From Clostridia bacterium (GTDB lineage Bacteria > Bacillota > Clostridia > Christensenellales > CAG-314): a DNA stretch of 64,000 bases. The first letter of the stretch is position 1, and every line of letters begins with the position of its first letter. Positions 9,004 to 16,622 of this stretch are shown piece after piece. The position numbers were made by a program, and so were the translations under genes. The stretch is taken from NCBI GenBank assembly GCA_900769665.1, contig CAAGHL010000041.1, positions 31,251-95,250 on the forward strand, given 5' to 3'. Under the pieces are notes generated by a model. It searched no databases. It was not told where the DNA came from and saw only the letters and a list, made by a program, of their open reading frames with translations.

Positions 9004-10638
9004 ATGCCAAACGAAAGTAAACCCTCGACGGCAACCAACGCCAATACTCAACGCTCGGACAAGCCCGTACGCGCAACGCTCCCCAACAGCGTGGAAGCGG
9101 AGCAAAACGTACTATGCTGTATTTTGCGTAACCCCGAGTACCAATTGGAAATGATCGCGCAACTTGCCGAAGACGACTTCTACCAACTCAATCACCGCGA
9201 AATCTTCGCCGCAATGAAGAGCATTTCCGAGCAGTCGCACTCCGTCGGCACGGAAAGCCAAGCCGATACCGTCAACTTCGCTTCCGTCGTGGACGTGTTG
9301 CGCCGTGAGGGCAAGTTGGAGCAGGTCGGCGACATCGACTACATACTGCGCCTAAACGAATTGTTGCCTAGTACCGCCAACTACGACGAGTACATCGCCA
9401 TTGTCAAGCGTGCGAGTACGATGCGCAAGCTTATCCGCATTTGCGGCGAGGTGGAGCAAAAGGCATACAGCAGTAGCAGCGCCGAGGAAGCAATCACCTA
9501 CGCGGAAGAACAAATCTTCAACCTGTCGCAGGGCGGCGCAAACAAGGGTCTTATCTCCCTTGCCGACGACACGGCGCGCACGATGTACGCCATCAACGAA
9601 CGCTTTGTCAACCCCGGCAAATATCGCGGTATACAAACGGGTTTCCGTCGTTTCGACCGTATGACCAACGGTATGCACGGCGGCGAACTTATCGTACTTG
9701 CGGCTCGTCCCGGCGTAGGTAAGTCGGCAATGGCAATGAACATAGTGGAAAACGTCGCCAAGCAAGGCAAGATAGTAGCTATCTACAGCTTGGAAATGAG
9801 CAATCAACAGCTTATCGAGCGTTTGCTTGCCAGTATGGCGGCTGTACCCCTTGCGGAAATCAAGAGCGGACAGTTTACCGACCCAAACGCATCCCTTGCT
9901 CGGTTGCGTGCGGCGCAAAATACCATTTGCTCTACAATGAAGCTGTACGGCAACGACTACGCGCAAATTCGTCCGTCGGAAATCAGCTCCCAATGTCGCC
10001 GTCAAAAGGCGCAAACGGGTTTGGACCTAATCGTCATCGACTACATACAGTTGATGAACAGCGGTATCGACCCCAAACAAGGTCGTGCCAACGAAGTCGG
10101 CGCAATCACCCGTGCGTTGAAACTTATGGCAAAGGAACTAAACGTCCCCATCATAGCACTTGCGCAGTTGAAGCGCGACGCCGAAATGCGTAACTTGAAG
10201 GGTAAGGACGGTAGCGGCGGCGGTGGTCAAGTGCCCGTGTTGTCCGACTTGCGTGAGTCGGGCAGTATCGAGCAGGACGCCGACATAGTATTGTTTATTC
10301 ACAAGGAAACCGACCCCGAAAAGGGTACTACCAAGCACCAACTGATCGTAGCCAAGCACCGTAACGGTGAAACAGGCGACATCGACCTGTTTTGGCTGGG
10401 TAAATTCGTTCGCTTTATGGACGCCGAAACCCTTGCCGAACAGCAAATTGCCAACGGCGACGTGGACGGCGGCACGGGCGAGGGTGGCGACGAAACGGAA
10501 CTCCCCGACCTGTCCCAAGGTGCGGAACCCGACGACGGCGGCGACTTTATCCCTCCCGACGAGGGCGAAATACCCGAGGCTTCCTTCGACGGCGAGTCGG
10601 ATATACCCATCGAAGACTTCGAAGCGGAAAACAAATGA
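9004..10638 (+). CDS. dnaB: Replicative DNA helicase DnaB
   Basis: This hexameric helicase (named DnaC in Bacillus) unwinds the parental strands at the replication fork and recruits primase. Visible are the N-terminal helical domain (from SVEAEQNVLCCIL), the RecA-like domain with Walker A ARPGVGKS at residues 234-241, and Walker B LIVIDYIQLM near 342-351. Length is 544 residues against roughly 450 for common homologues: the excess is a short polar N-terminus and an acidic tail of about 70 residues (Asp/Glu/Gly/Pro-rich) after the helicase fold. The ATG at 9004 has an AAGGAG site. The gene lies just upstream of glnS and has its own promoter with two flanking inverted repeats. Confidence 0.97.
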   Translation: MPNESKPSTATNANTQRSDKPVRATLPNSVEAEQNVLCCILRNPEYQLEMIAQLAEDDFYQLNHREIFAAMKSISEQSHSVGTESQADTVNFASVVDVLRREGKLEQVGDIDYILRLNELLPSTANYDEYIAIVKRASTMRKLIRICGEVEQKAYSSSSAEEAITYAEEQIFNLSQGGANKGLISLADDTARTMYAINERFVNPGKYRGIQTGFRRFDRMTNGMHGGELIVLAARPGVGKSAMAMNIVENVAKQGKIVAIYSLEMSNQQLIERLLASMAAVPLAEIKSGQFTDPNASLARLRAAQNTICSTMKLYGNDYAQIRPSEISSQCRRQKAQTGLDLIVIDYIQLMNSGIDPKQGRANEVGAITRALKLMAKELNVPIIALAQLKRDAEMRNLKGKDGSGGGGQVPVLSDLRESGSIEQDADIVLFIHKETDPEKGTTKHQLIVAKHRNGETGDIDLFWLGKFVRFMDAETLAEQQIANGDVDGGTGEGGDETELPDLSQGAEPDDGGDFIPPDEGEIPEASFDGESDIPIEDFEAENK

Positions 10639-10670
10639 CATATTACATAAACTAAAAAGGTATTACGACA

Positions 10671-12311
10671 ATGGAAGACAGCAGAAACTTTATCGAAGAA
10701 ATCATCGACAACGACCTTGCAAGCGGCAAGGTTACTACGGTTGCAACTCGTTTCCCTCCCGAGCCTAACGGCTACTTGCACATCGGTCACGCCAAGAGCC
10801 TGTGCATCAACTTCGGCATAGCGCAAAAGTACGGCGGAACCTGCAACTTGCGTTTTGACGACACCAACCCTTGCAAGGAAGACCAAGAGTACGTAGACAG
10901 CATCAAAAAGGACATCGAGTGGCTCGGTTTCAAGTGGGACAACCTGTACTTTGCCAGCGACTACTTCGACGTGATGTTTGACTGCGCCGTCAAACTTATC
11001 AACAAAGGTTTGGCGTATGTTTCCGACGAAACCGCCGACGAAATCAAGGAGCGCCGCGGCACCCTTACCGAGCCCGGTATCGAAAGTCCCTTCCGCAATC
11101 GTCCCGTGGAAGAGAACCTCAAATTGTTCTACGAAATGCGCGACGGCAAATATGCCGACGGAGAAAAAGTGTTGCGTGCCAAAATCGACATGGCTTCCCC
11201 CAACGTCAACATGCGCGATCCCATCATTTACCGCGTGTTGCATGCTACACACCACAACAGCGGCGACAAGTGGTGCATTTACCCGATGTACGACTTTGCG
11301 CACCCCATCGAGGACGCACACGAAGGTATCACCCACTCCATTTGTACGTTGGAGTTCGAGGATCACCGCCCCTTGTACGATTGGGTTGTTGCTAACTGCG
11401 ACTTCCCCGCTCCGTTGCCGCAACAAATCGAATTTGCTCGCTTGAATATTACAAATACCATTATGAGTAAACGCTTCCTCAAAAAGCTTGTAGAGGAAGG
11501 CAAGGTGCTTGGTTGGGACGATCCTCGTATGCCCACGCTGTCGGGACTTCGTCGTCGCGGTATTCCTCCCGAAGCCTTGCGTGACTTCTGCGAACGTATC
11601 GGCGTGTCAAAGGCCAACAGCGAAGTGGAAGAAGGATATTTGTACTCCTGCGTGCGCGACAATCTCAACATGACGGCTAATCGCGTGATGGCGGTACTCG
11701 ACCCCGTCAAAGTGGTGCTGACCAACTACGAAGGCACGGAAGAGTTGACCGTCGAGGACAACCCCAACGCCGAAACGGTAACGTACCGCAAGATACCCTT
11801 CTCGTCGGAATTGTACATCGATCGCAGCGACTTCGCACTTGTTCCGCCGCCCAAATACTACCGTTTGAAACCGGACGGATATGTTCGCTTGAAAGGCGCA
11901 TATATTATTCATTGTGACGACGTGGTGTTGGACGACAATGGCGAAGTAAAGGAAATCAAGTGTAGCGTTGTGCCCAACAGCAAGTCGGGCGAGGATACAA
12001 GCGGAGTAAAGGTAAAGGGCGTAATCCAATGGGTAGACGCCGCAACATGCTTGGACGTAACCGTGCGCAAGTTGGCAAGTTTGCTTACCGACGTTGTGGA
12101 CGGCGTGACGGACTTCAACCAACGCTTCAACTACGACAGCATGAAGGTGCTTTCCGCCAAGGTGGAGCCGTCGCTTGCTACCGCCAAAGAGGGCGACCGT
12201 TTCCAATTTATGCGCGTGGGCTACTATGTAGTAGACCGCGACAGCACGAAAAACGCTCTTGTTTTCAACGAAATCGTCGGTTTGAAGGACGGATTTAAGG
12301 CCGGAAAGTGA
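10671..12311 (+). CDS. glnS: Glutaminyl-tRNA synthetase
   Basis: A class I synthetase charging tRNA-Gln directly. The start region RFPPEPNGYLHIGHAKS carries the HIGH signature at residues 37-40; the second signature appears as IMSKRFLKK near residue 265, a form typical of GlnRS and distinct from GltX. The C-terminal beta-barrel anticodon-binding region is present, and 546 residues is close to the usual length. Many Firmicutes lack GlnRS and use GatCAB transamidation, so this gene is informative about lineage or past transfer. It follows dnaB by 32 bases with a weak AAAAGG ribosome site, suggesting co-transcription. Confidence 0.96.
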   Translation: MEDSRNFIEEIIDNDLASGKVTTVATRFPPEPNGYLHIGHAKSLCINFGIAQKYGGTCNLRFDDTNPCKEDQEYVDSIKKDIEWLGFKWDNLYFASDYFDVMFDCAVKLINKGLAYVSDETADEIKERRGTLTEPGIESPFRNRPVEENLKLFYEMRDGKYADGEKVLRAKIDMASPNVNMRDPIIYRVLHATHHNSGDKWCIYPMYDFAHPIEDAHEGITHSICTLEFEDHRPLYDWVVANCDFPAPLPQQIEFARLNITNTIMSKRFLKKLVEEGKVLGWDDPRMPTLSGLRRRGIPPEALRDFCERIGVSKANSEVEEGYLYSCVRDNLNMTANRVMAVLDPVKVVLTNYEGTEELTVEDNPNAETVTYRKIPFSSELYIDRSDFALVPPPKYYRLKPDGYVRLKGAYIIHCDDVVLDDNGEVKEIKCSVVPNSKSGEDTSGVKVKGVIQWVDAATCLDVTVRKLASLLTDVVDGVTDFNQRFNYDSMKVLSAKVEPSLATAKEGDRFQFMRVGYYVVDRDSTKNALVFNEIVGLKDGFKAGK

Positions 12312-12327
12312 TTTTTTGTCGAACGCA

Positions 12328-12356
12328 TTGACAAACCACATTAAATAGAGTATATT
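12328..12356 (+). promoter_or_regulatory. Promoter of the zinc-ribbon gene pair
   Basis: A perfect -35 TTGACA (12328-12333) and -10 TATATT (12351-12356) are spaced by 17 bp. The predicted leader is about 155 bases. Confidence 0.75.
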
Positions 12357-12468
12357 AGTTTGTGTCGGATTTTTGTTGTAAGGACGTACAGTCGCTTTGT
12401 ATCGGCAGTCGTCGCGCGTAAAAAACATTGCGATGACAACGAAAGTGTAATCGATGTGTTGATGTCGG

Positions 12469-12481
12469 TACGTCACGTACA
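12469..12481. promoter_or_regulatory. Palindrome in the leader of the zinc-ribbon pair
   Basis: GTACGTCACGTAC is a perfect 13-base palindrome with a central C, 35 bases before the ATG. A hairpin of GTCGTCGC and GCGATGAC lies just upstream (about 12408-12437). It may be a regulator site or part of a folded leader. Confidence 0.4.
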
Positions 12482-12516
12482 ATATTGCTACTCTTACGGG
12501 AGGTCGAAACCGAGAA

Positions 12517-13383
12517 ATGAAAGTATGTAAAACCTGCGGAGAAGAGAATACCAACGATTCGTTGTTTTGTTGTAATTGCGGATCGGCGGCGTTTGTATTC
12601 AAAGAAGAGGTTGCCTGCCCCAAGTGCGGTGCAAGTAACGTTGTGACAAACGAATATTGCACCGAGTGCGGCTGTCCGCTTTCTTCCGATGCGACCACAG
12701 ACAATGACGTTGCCACGCCGCGTTCGGACAAGTTTGAGGTAATCATGCCCGACCAACCGACCCAAACGGCGGTGACGGACAATACCGACTACACGGTGAT
12801 ACCCTCTCCCGAAACAAGCAAATGCCCCAAGTGCGGTGCGGAAGTGCCAATTACGGCGATATATTGCAATCACTGCGGTACCAATGTGACGGCGCAAAAC
12901 ATACACAAGGTTGTCAAACGTCGTTTGTGTCCGTATTGCGGCAAACCCAACCCCATGGGTTCGGCATACTGCGGACACTGTTTCGGCTCTCTGACGGGTG
13001 CGGACATCACCGACATGCAGGTGGAGTACGACACCATGCCCGTAGGCGACTACGTGGTGCAACAAGCGGTGTTGTGCGACCTAAACGGCAAAAACATCGT
13101 TTGTCCAAACTGTGGTACATTGAACGCCGCCGACGAAGACTTTTGCGTAAACTGCGGATTGAAATTGGCGATAGAAGACAACAAAAAGTATTGTCCCAAT
13201 TGTGGGGCGGAAAACCCCTCGGACAGCTCGTTTTGCAGTAACTGTCAGTGGTCGTTTAACGGCGAGCAACCCGACCAAATCGACAAATGGAAATGCCCTC
13301 ACTGCGGCAATTTGAATGATAGACAGGACAAGTTCTGTACCAATTGCGGTACAGTGCAAGATTCGGAGGTAAAACATGAATAG
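12517..13383 (+). CDS. Soluble protein with seven zinc ribbons
   Basis: The 288-residue product is built almost entirely of CxxC-(n)-CxxC modules; I count seven, starting with CKTCGEENTNDSLFCCNCG and ending with CPHCGNLNDRQDKFCTNCG. The second-knuckle Gly of the fourth and sixth modules is replaced. No signal peptide, membrane helix or catalytic domain is visible, so it is probably a cytoplasmic protein-protein or nucleic-acid adaptor; this is inference. Its stop overlaps the start of the next gene by 8 bases, implying that the two products work together. GGGAGG lies 13 bases before the ATG. Members of the DZANK/zinc-ribbon superfamily usually carry fewer ribbons. Confidence 0.8.
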   Translation: MKVCKTCGEENTNDSLFCCNCGSAAFVFKEEVACPKCGASNVVTNEYCTECGCPLSSDATTDNDVATPRSDKFEVIMPDQPTQTAVTDNTDYTVIPSPETSKCPKCGAEVPITAIYCNHCGTNVTAQNIHKVVKRRLCPYCGKPNPMGSAYCGHCFGSLTGADITDMQVEYDTMPVGDYVVQQAVLCDLNGKNIVCPNCGTLNAADEDFCVNCGLKLAIEDNKKYCPNCGAENPSDSSFCSNCQWSFNGEQPDQIDKWKCPHCGNLNDRQDKFCTNCGTVQDSEVKHE

Positions 13384-14389
13384 TTCAAACAGCTTCAATA
13401 TTTGCCCTCATTGCAACAACAGCAACTCGCTAAACGCGCGTTTTTGCGCAAGATGCGGTGCCAAGCTTGTTGTGCCCGAGGAAGTCGTTGTTTGTCACAA
13501 ATGCCACACGCGCAACTCCCCTTTGGCAAACTTTTGCCGTAACTGCGGTACGCCGATAAAGGCAGGCGCACTTACCAAGATTTGCCCGAAGTGCGGTCGT
13601 GAAGTAAATGCCGAAGACAACGTTTGTACTTGCGGTCACAGCTTTGCCACGGTCGGTTACGTTTCGCCCGACGCCAATGTTACCGCCGCTCCCGTAGGAG
13701 GAGTAGTGCCTGTCGGCGTTGCAACGACGGAAACTAAACCGCAAAAGGCAGCCAAGACTAAGAAAAAGGCAAAATACGAGTACAAGCCCTACGGCAGAAA
13801 AGGAGGCAGAGCTTTCGCAATCATTGCGGCGGTGTTCCTTGCTTTGTTTGTATTTGCGCTTGTTTCCCCCATGCGTTTGTCCTTTATCCCTGTTTCCGCG
13901 GACAGTGGCGTTACTAACGTCGGCGGAGTAAACCGCGAATACGTCTACAACAAGCTTGTGGAAACGGTCAACGACACAATCGACGTAATCAAAAACAAAC
14001 CGTCCGACTTCATTGCCGCATACGGCGGTTGGACAAACTTCCTTATGTTGGTGTTCTGCGCAATATTCGCAGTGACGGCGGTAGTGCAAATCATCGTCGT
14101 TATCGTACGTATCTTTACGGGTAGACGTAGCAAGAAAGCCAACATCTACATGCTTGTCATGGCAATCGTGGCAACGATCGTGTCCTTGCTTATCTTCCTA
14201 CTTAGCCGCGGATTTATCAAGGCAGGCGACAACTTTATCGGCAAGTTCCTAGGATTGTTTGACCCCGCAAACCTCGGCAACGGCAGAGTGTTCGGTACGA
14301 TTTACGTATACGTACTGCCTGCATACTACTGGTTCTTCTTCCTGTACTCGCTTGTCGCAAAGCGCCGCAGAAGAAAAATCGTAGAATAA
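13376..14389 (+). CDS. Zinc-ribbon membrane protein with four TM helices
   Basis: This 337-residue protein has three N-terminal zinc ribbons (residues about 10-100, the third with the compressed form CPKCGREVNAEDNVCTCG), a basic linker rich in Lys (KAAKTKKKAKYEYKP, about 120-140), and then four hydrophobic segments (near 145-165, 220-246, 258-278 and 305-330). The topology suggests cytoplasmic zinc ribbons tied to a small membrane domain. Its start lies within the end of the seven-ribbon gene, so the pair is translationally coupled. A terminator follows 18 bases after the stop. No enzymatic motif is visible and function is unknown; a membrane-linked sensory or scaffold role is only a guess. 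Confidence 0.8.
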   Translation: MNSSNSFNICPHCNNSNSLNARFCARCGAKLVVPEEVVVCHKCHTRNSPLANFCRNCGTPIKAGALTKICPKCGREVNAEDNVCTCGHSFATVGYVSPDANVTAAPVGGVVPVGVATTETKPQKAAKTKKKAKYEYKPYGRKGGRAFAIIAAVFLALFVFALVSPMRLSFIPVSADSGVTNVGGVNREYVYNKLVETVNDTIDVIKNKPSDFIAAYGGWTNFLMLVFCAIFAVTAVVQIIVVIVRIFTGRRSKKANIYMLVMAIVATIVSLLIFLLSRGFIKAGDNFIGKFLGLFDPANLGNGRVFGTIYVYVLPAYYWFFFLYSLVAKRRRRKIVE

Positions 14390-14407
14390 ACTAGATTAGA
14401 TACAACC

Positions 14408-14437
14408 AAAAGACCGCGCCGTCGCGCTCGGTCTTTT
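14408..14437. terminator. Terminator after the zinc-ribbon pair
   Basis: AAAAGACCG (14408-14416) and CGGTCTTTT (14429-14437) form a perfect 9-bp stem ending in T residues, with an additional GCG/CGC pairing in the loop. The A-run upstream could let it work on both strands, though no opposing gene is present. Confidence 0.85.
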
Positions 14438-14570
14438 GCAATGTAACGTCGGTCGAAGCGATGTCGAATTGAGCTGTCGTTTTGCACTCCGATGTAACGA
14501 AAAAATACATACGTTGTGCCAAAATCATTACATACGGCAACAAAAAACAACGTAAAACAAGAGGATTACA

Positions 14571-16358
14571 ATGAAGATTACATCACAGTTTTTGAGAGAA
14601 AAATACCTTGGATTTTTTGAAGAAAGAGGACACGCCGTTATCCAATCGGCAAGCCTCATCCCCGAAAACGACCCCTCAGTGTTGTTTACCACGGCAGGTA
14701 TGCATCCGCTCATCCCTTATCTTATGGGGCAACGCCACCCCAAGGGCACACGCCTTACCGACGTACAAAAGTGCGTGCGTACGGGCGACATCGACGAAGT
14801 GGGCGACGACAGCCACTTGACGTTTTTTGAAATGCTCGGCAATTGGTCGCTGGGGGACTACTTCAACCACGAGTCCATCCGTTGGAGCTACGAGTTTTTG
14901 ACAAGCCCCAAGTACCTCGGACTTGACGTCAACCGTATTTCCGTCACGGTATTTGCAGGCGACGACGACGCACCTCGCGACGAGGACAGCGCACGCGTAT
15001 GGGAAGAGTGCGGTATCCCCAAGGAACGCATTTTCTACCTTCCCAAGAAAAACAACTGGTGGATTGCCGGTACCACGGGACCTTGCGGACCTGATACGGA
15101 AATCTTCTGGGATACAGGCAAACCCGCTTGCTCCGATCACTGCGATCCCTCTTGCGACTGCGGCAAATACCTTGAAATTTGGAACAACGTTTTCATGCAA
15201 TTCAACCGCCAAGACGACGGCACCTATTTGCCCCTTTCGCAAAAGAACGTCGACACCGGCATGGGGTTGGAACGTACCGTTTGCGTGCTTAACGGTTTCA
15301 AGTCGGTGTACGACATCGACCTATTCCAAGGCGCATTTGCTAAGATATGCGAGCTTAGCGGCAAGCAATACGAAGCCGACGACAAGACCAAGCGCGCTAT
15401 GCGTATCATTGCCGACCACGTGCGTACGGCAACGTTCTTGCTAGGCGACCCCGTAGGCGTAGTGCCCAGCAACGTCGACCAAGGCTACGTTTTGCGTCGC
15501 CTTATCCGTCGTGCGGTACGTATGGCAAACAGCCTTGAAATGCCCAAGGGTAGCATTGCGGAAATTGCCAAGGTGTACATCGACGTTTACAAGGACGTTT
15601 ACCCCGAGCTTACGCAAAACGCAACCAAGATTGTGGACGAACTCAACAAGGAAGAGGACAAATTCAGCAAAACTTTGGTCGCAGGCGAAAAGGAGTTTTG
15701 CAAAGTAATCCAACACATCCAAGGCAACGTTGTCCCCGGCGGAACGGCGTTCAAACTGTACGACACATTCGGTTTCCCCATCGAAATGACGGTGGAACTT
15801 GCCGCGGAACACGGCTTTACCGTGGATGTGGAAGGCTTCAAACAAAAGTTTGCCGAACACCAAGCCAAATCGCACGCAGGTAGCGAACAACGCTTCAAGG
15901 GCGGCATGGCGGAAGGCGGCGGCATCGAAACCACCTACCTACACACGGCTACACACCTGTTGCAAGCGGCTTTGCGCAAGGTACTCGGCGACGAAGTAAA
16001 GCAAAAGGGCAGTAACATCACGCCCGAACGCTTGCGCTTCGACTTCAGCTTCCATCGCCCGATGACGGCGGAGGAAATTGCCGAAACGGAACGCCTTGTC
16101 AACGAAGCTATCCAACGCAACTTGCCGGTAACTTGCGAGGAATTGCCCATCGAGGAAGCTCGCAAAACGGGAGCAATCGGTTTGTTCGGCGACAAGTACG
16201 GCGAAGTGGTCAAGGTGTACACAATGGGTGATTTCAGCAAAGAAATTTGCGGAGGTCCTCATGCCGAAAATACGGGACTACTCGGACACTTTGTGATACA
16301 AAAGGAGCAATCCAGCAGTAGCGGTGTGCGCCGTATCAAGGCAATTTTGGAAAGATAG
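14571..16358 (+). CDS. alaS: Alanyl-tRNA synthetase, short form lacking C-Ala
   Basis: A class II synthetase of 595 residues, against about 870 for the standard bacterial enzyme. It contains the catalytic core (LFTTAGMHPLIPYLMG, TFFEMLGNWSLGDYF, and the GMGLERTVCVLNG motif 3 region) and the editing domain with zinc ligands HTATH (H461, H465) and CGGPH (C560, H564). It then stops at SGVRRIKAILER, so the C-terminal oligomerisation/C-Ala domain is absent. No C-Ala coding sequence follows in any frame: a terminator lies 14 bases downstream, so this is not a frameshift. CGGPH replaces the common CGGTH. The enzyme should be monomeric. The short form with this wording recalls AlaRS from Patescibacteria; this is a memory, not a search. 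No T-box is visible upstream. Confidence 0.93.
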   Translation: MKITSQFLREKYLGFFEERGHAVIQSASLIPENDPSVLFTTAGMHPLIPYLMGQRHPKGTRLTDVQKCVRTGDIDEVGDDSHLTFFEMLGNWSLGDYFNHESIRWSYEFLTSPKYLGLDVNRISVTVFAGDDDAPRDEDSARVWEECGIPKERIFYLPKKNNWWIAGTTGPCGPDTEIFWDTGKPACSDHCDPSCDCGKYLEIWNNVFMQFNRQDDGTYLPLSQKNVDTGMGLERTVCVLNGFKSVYDIDLFQGAFAKICELSGKQYEADDKTKRAMRIIADHVRTATFLLGDPVGVVPSNVDQGYVLRRLIRRAVRMANSLEMPKGSIAEIAKVYIDVYKDVYPELTQNATKIVDELNKEEDKFSKTLVAGEKEFCKVIQHIQGNVVPGGTAFKLYDTFGFPIEMTVELAAEHGFTVDVEGFKQKFAEHQAKSHAGSEQRFKGGMAEGGGIETTYLHTATHLLQAALRKVLGDEVKQKGSNITPERLRFDFSFHRPMTAEEIAETERLVNEAIQRNLPVTCEELPIEEARKTGAIGLFGDKYGEVVKVYTMGDFSKEICGGPHAENTGLLGHFVIQKEQSSSSGVRRIKAILER

Positions 16359-16371
16359 TTTTTACGAAAAA

Positions 16372-16409
16372 GGCAAAGTTTGTTCAGTGCAAGCTTTGTC
16401 TTTTTTTTT
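16372..16409 (+). terminator. Intrinsic terminator of alaS
   Basis: GGCAAAGTTTG (16372-16382) pairs with CAAGCTTTGTC (16390-16400) with G-U pairs, followed by nine T residues. Confidence 0.85.
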
Positions 16410-16500
16410 CATCTTGCCGTCTTAAAACCATTTTAGAGCGGTTTGGGTGATTTTGAGGAAAATTAACATTTGTAATGCAAACAATTGTTCATTTTTATAC

Positions 16501-16529
16501 TTTACTATTTCGGCAAGATGTTGTATAAT
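16501..16529 (+). promoter_or_regulatory. Promoter of the 5'-nucleotidase lipoprotein gene
   Basis: A perfect -10 TATAAT (16524-16529) with a weaker -35 TTTACT (16501-16506) at 17 bp. The leader is about 85 bases with GGGAG before the ATG. Confidence 0.55.
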
Positions 16530-16622
16530 AATAAATAAATAAAAGTTCTCTATTCGCGCGGAGTTGTTTTACGACGGTTTTTCGACCGCGTATGCGCACA
16601 CGAGAAATATAGGGAGATACGA

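Noticed and set aside
14438..14570. T-box or other known riboswitch before alaS
   Set aside because: No T-box antiterminator sequence or terminator alternative is visible in the short leader.
16358..16372. Frameshift or truncation of alaS
   Set aside because: No C-Ala-like coding follows in any frame and a clear terminator starts 14 bases after the stop, so the short form appears genuine.
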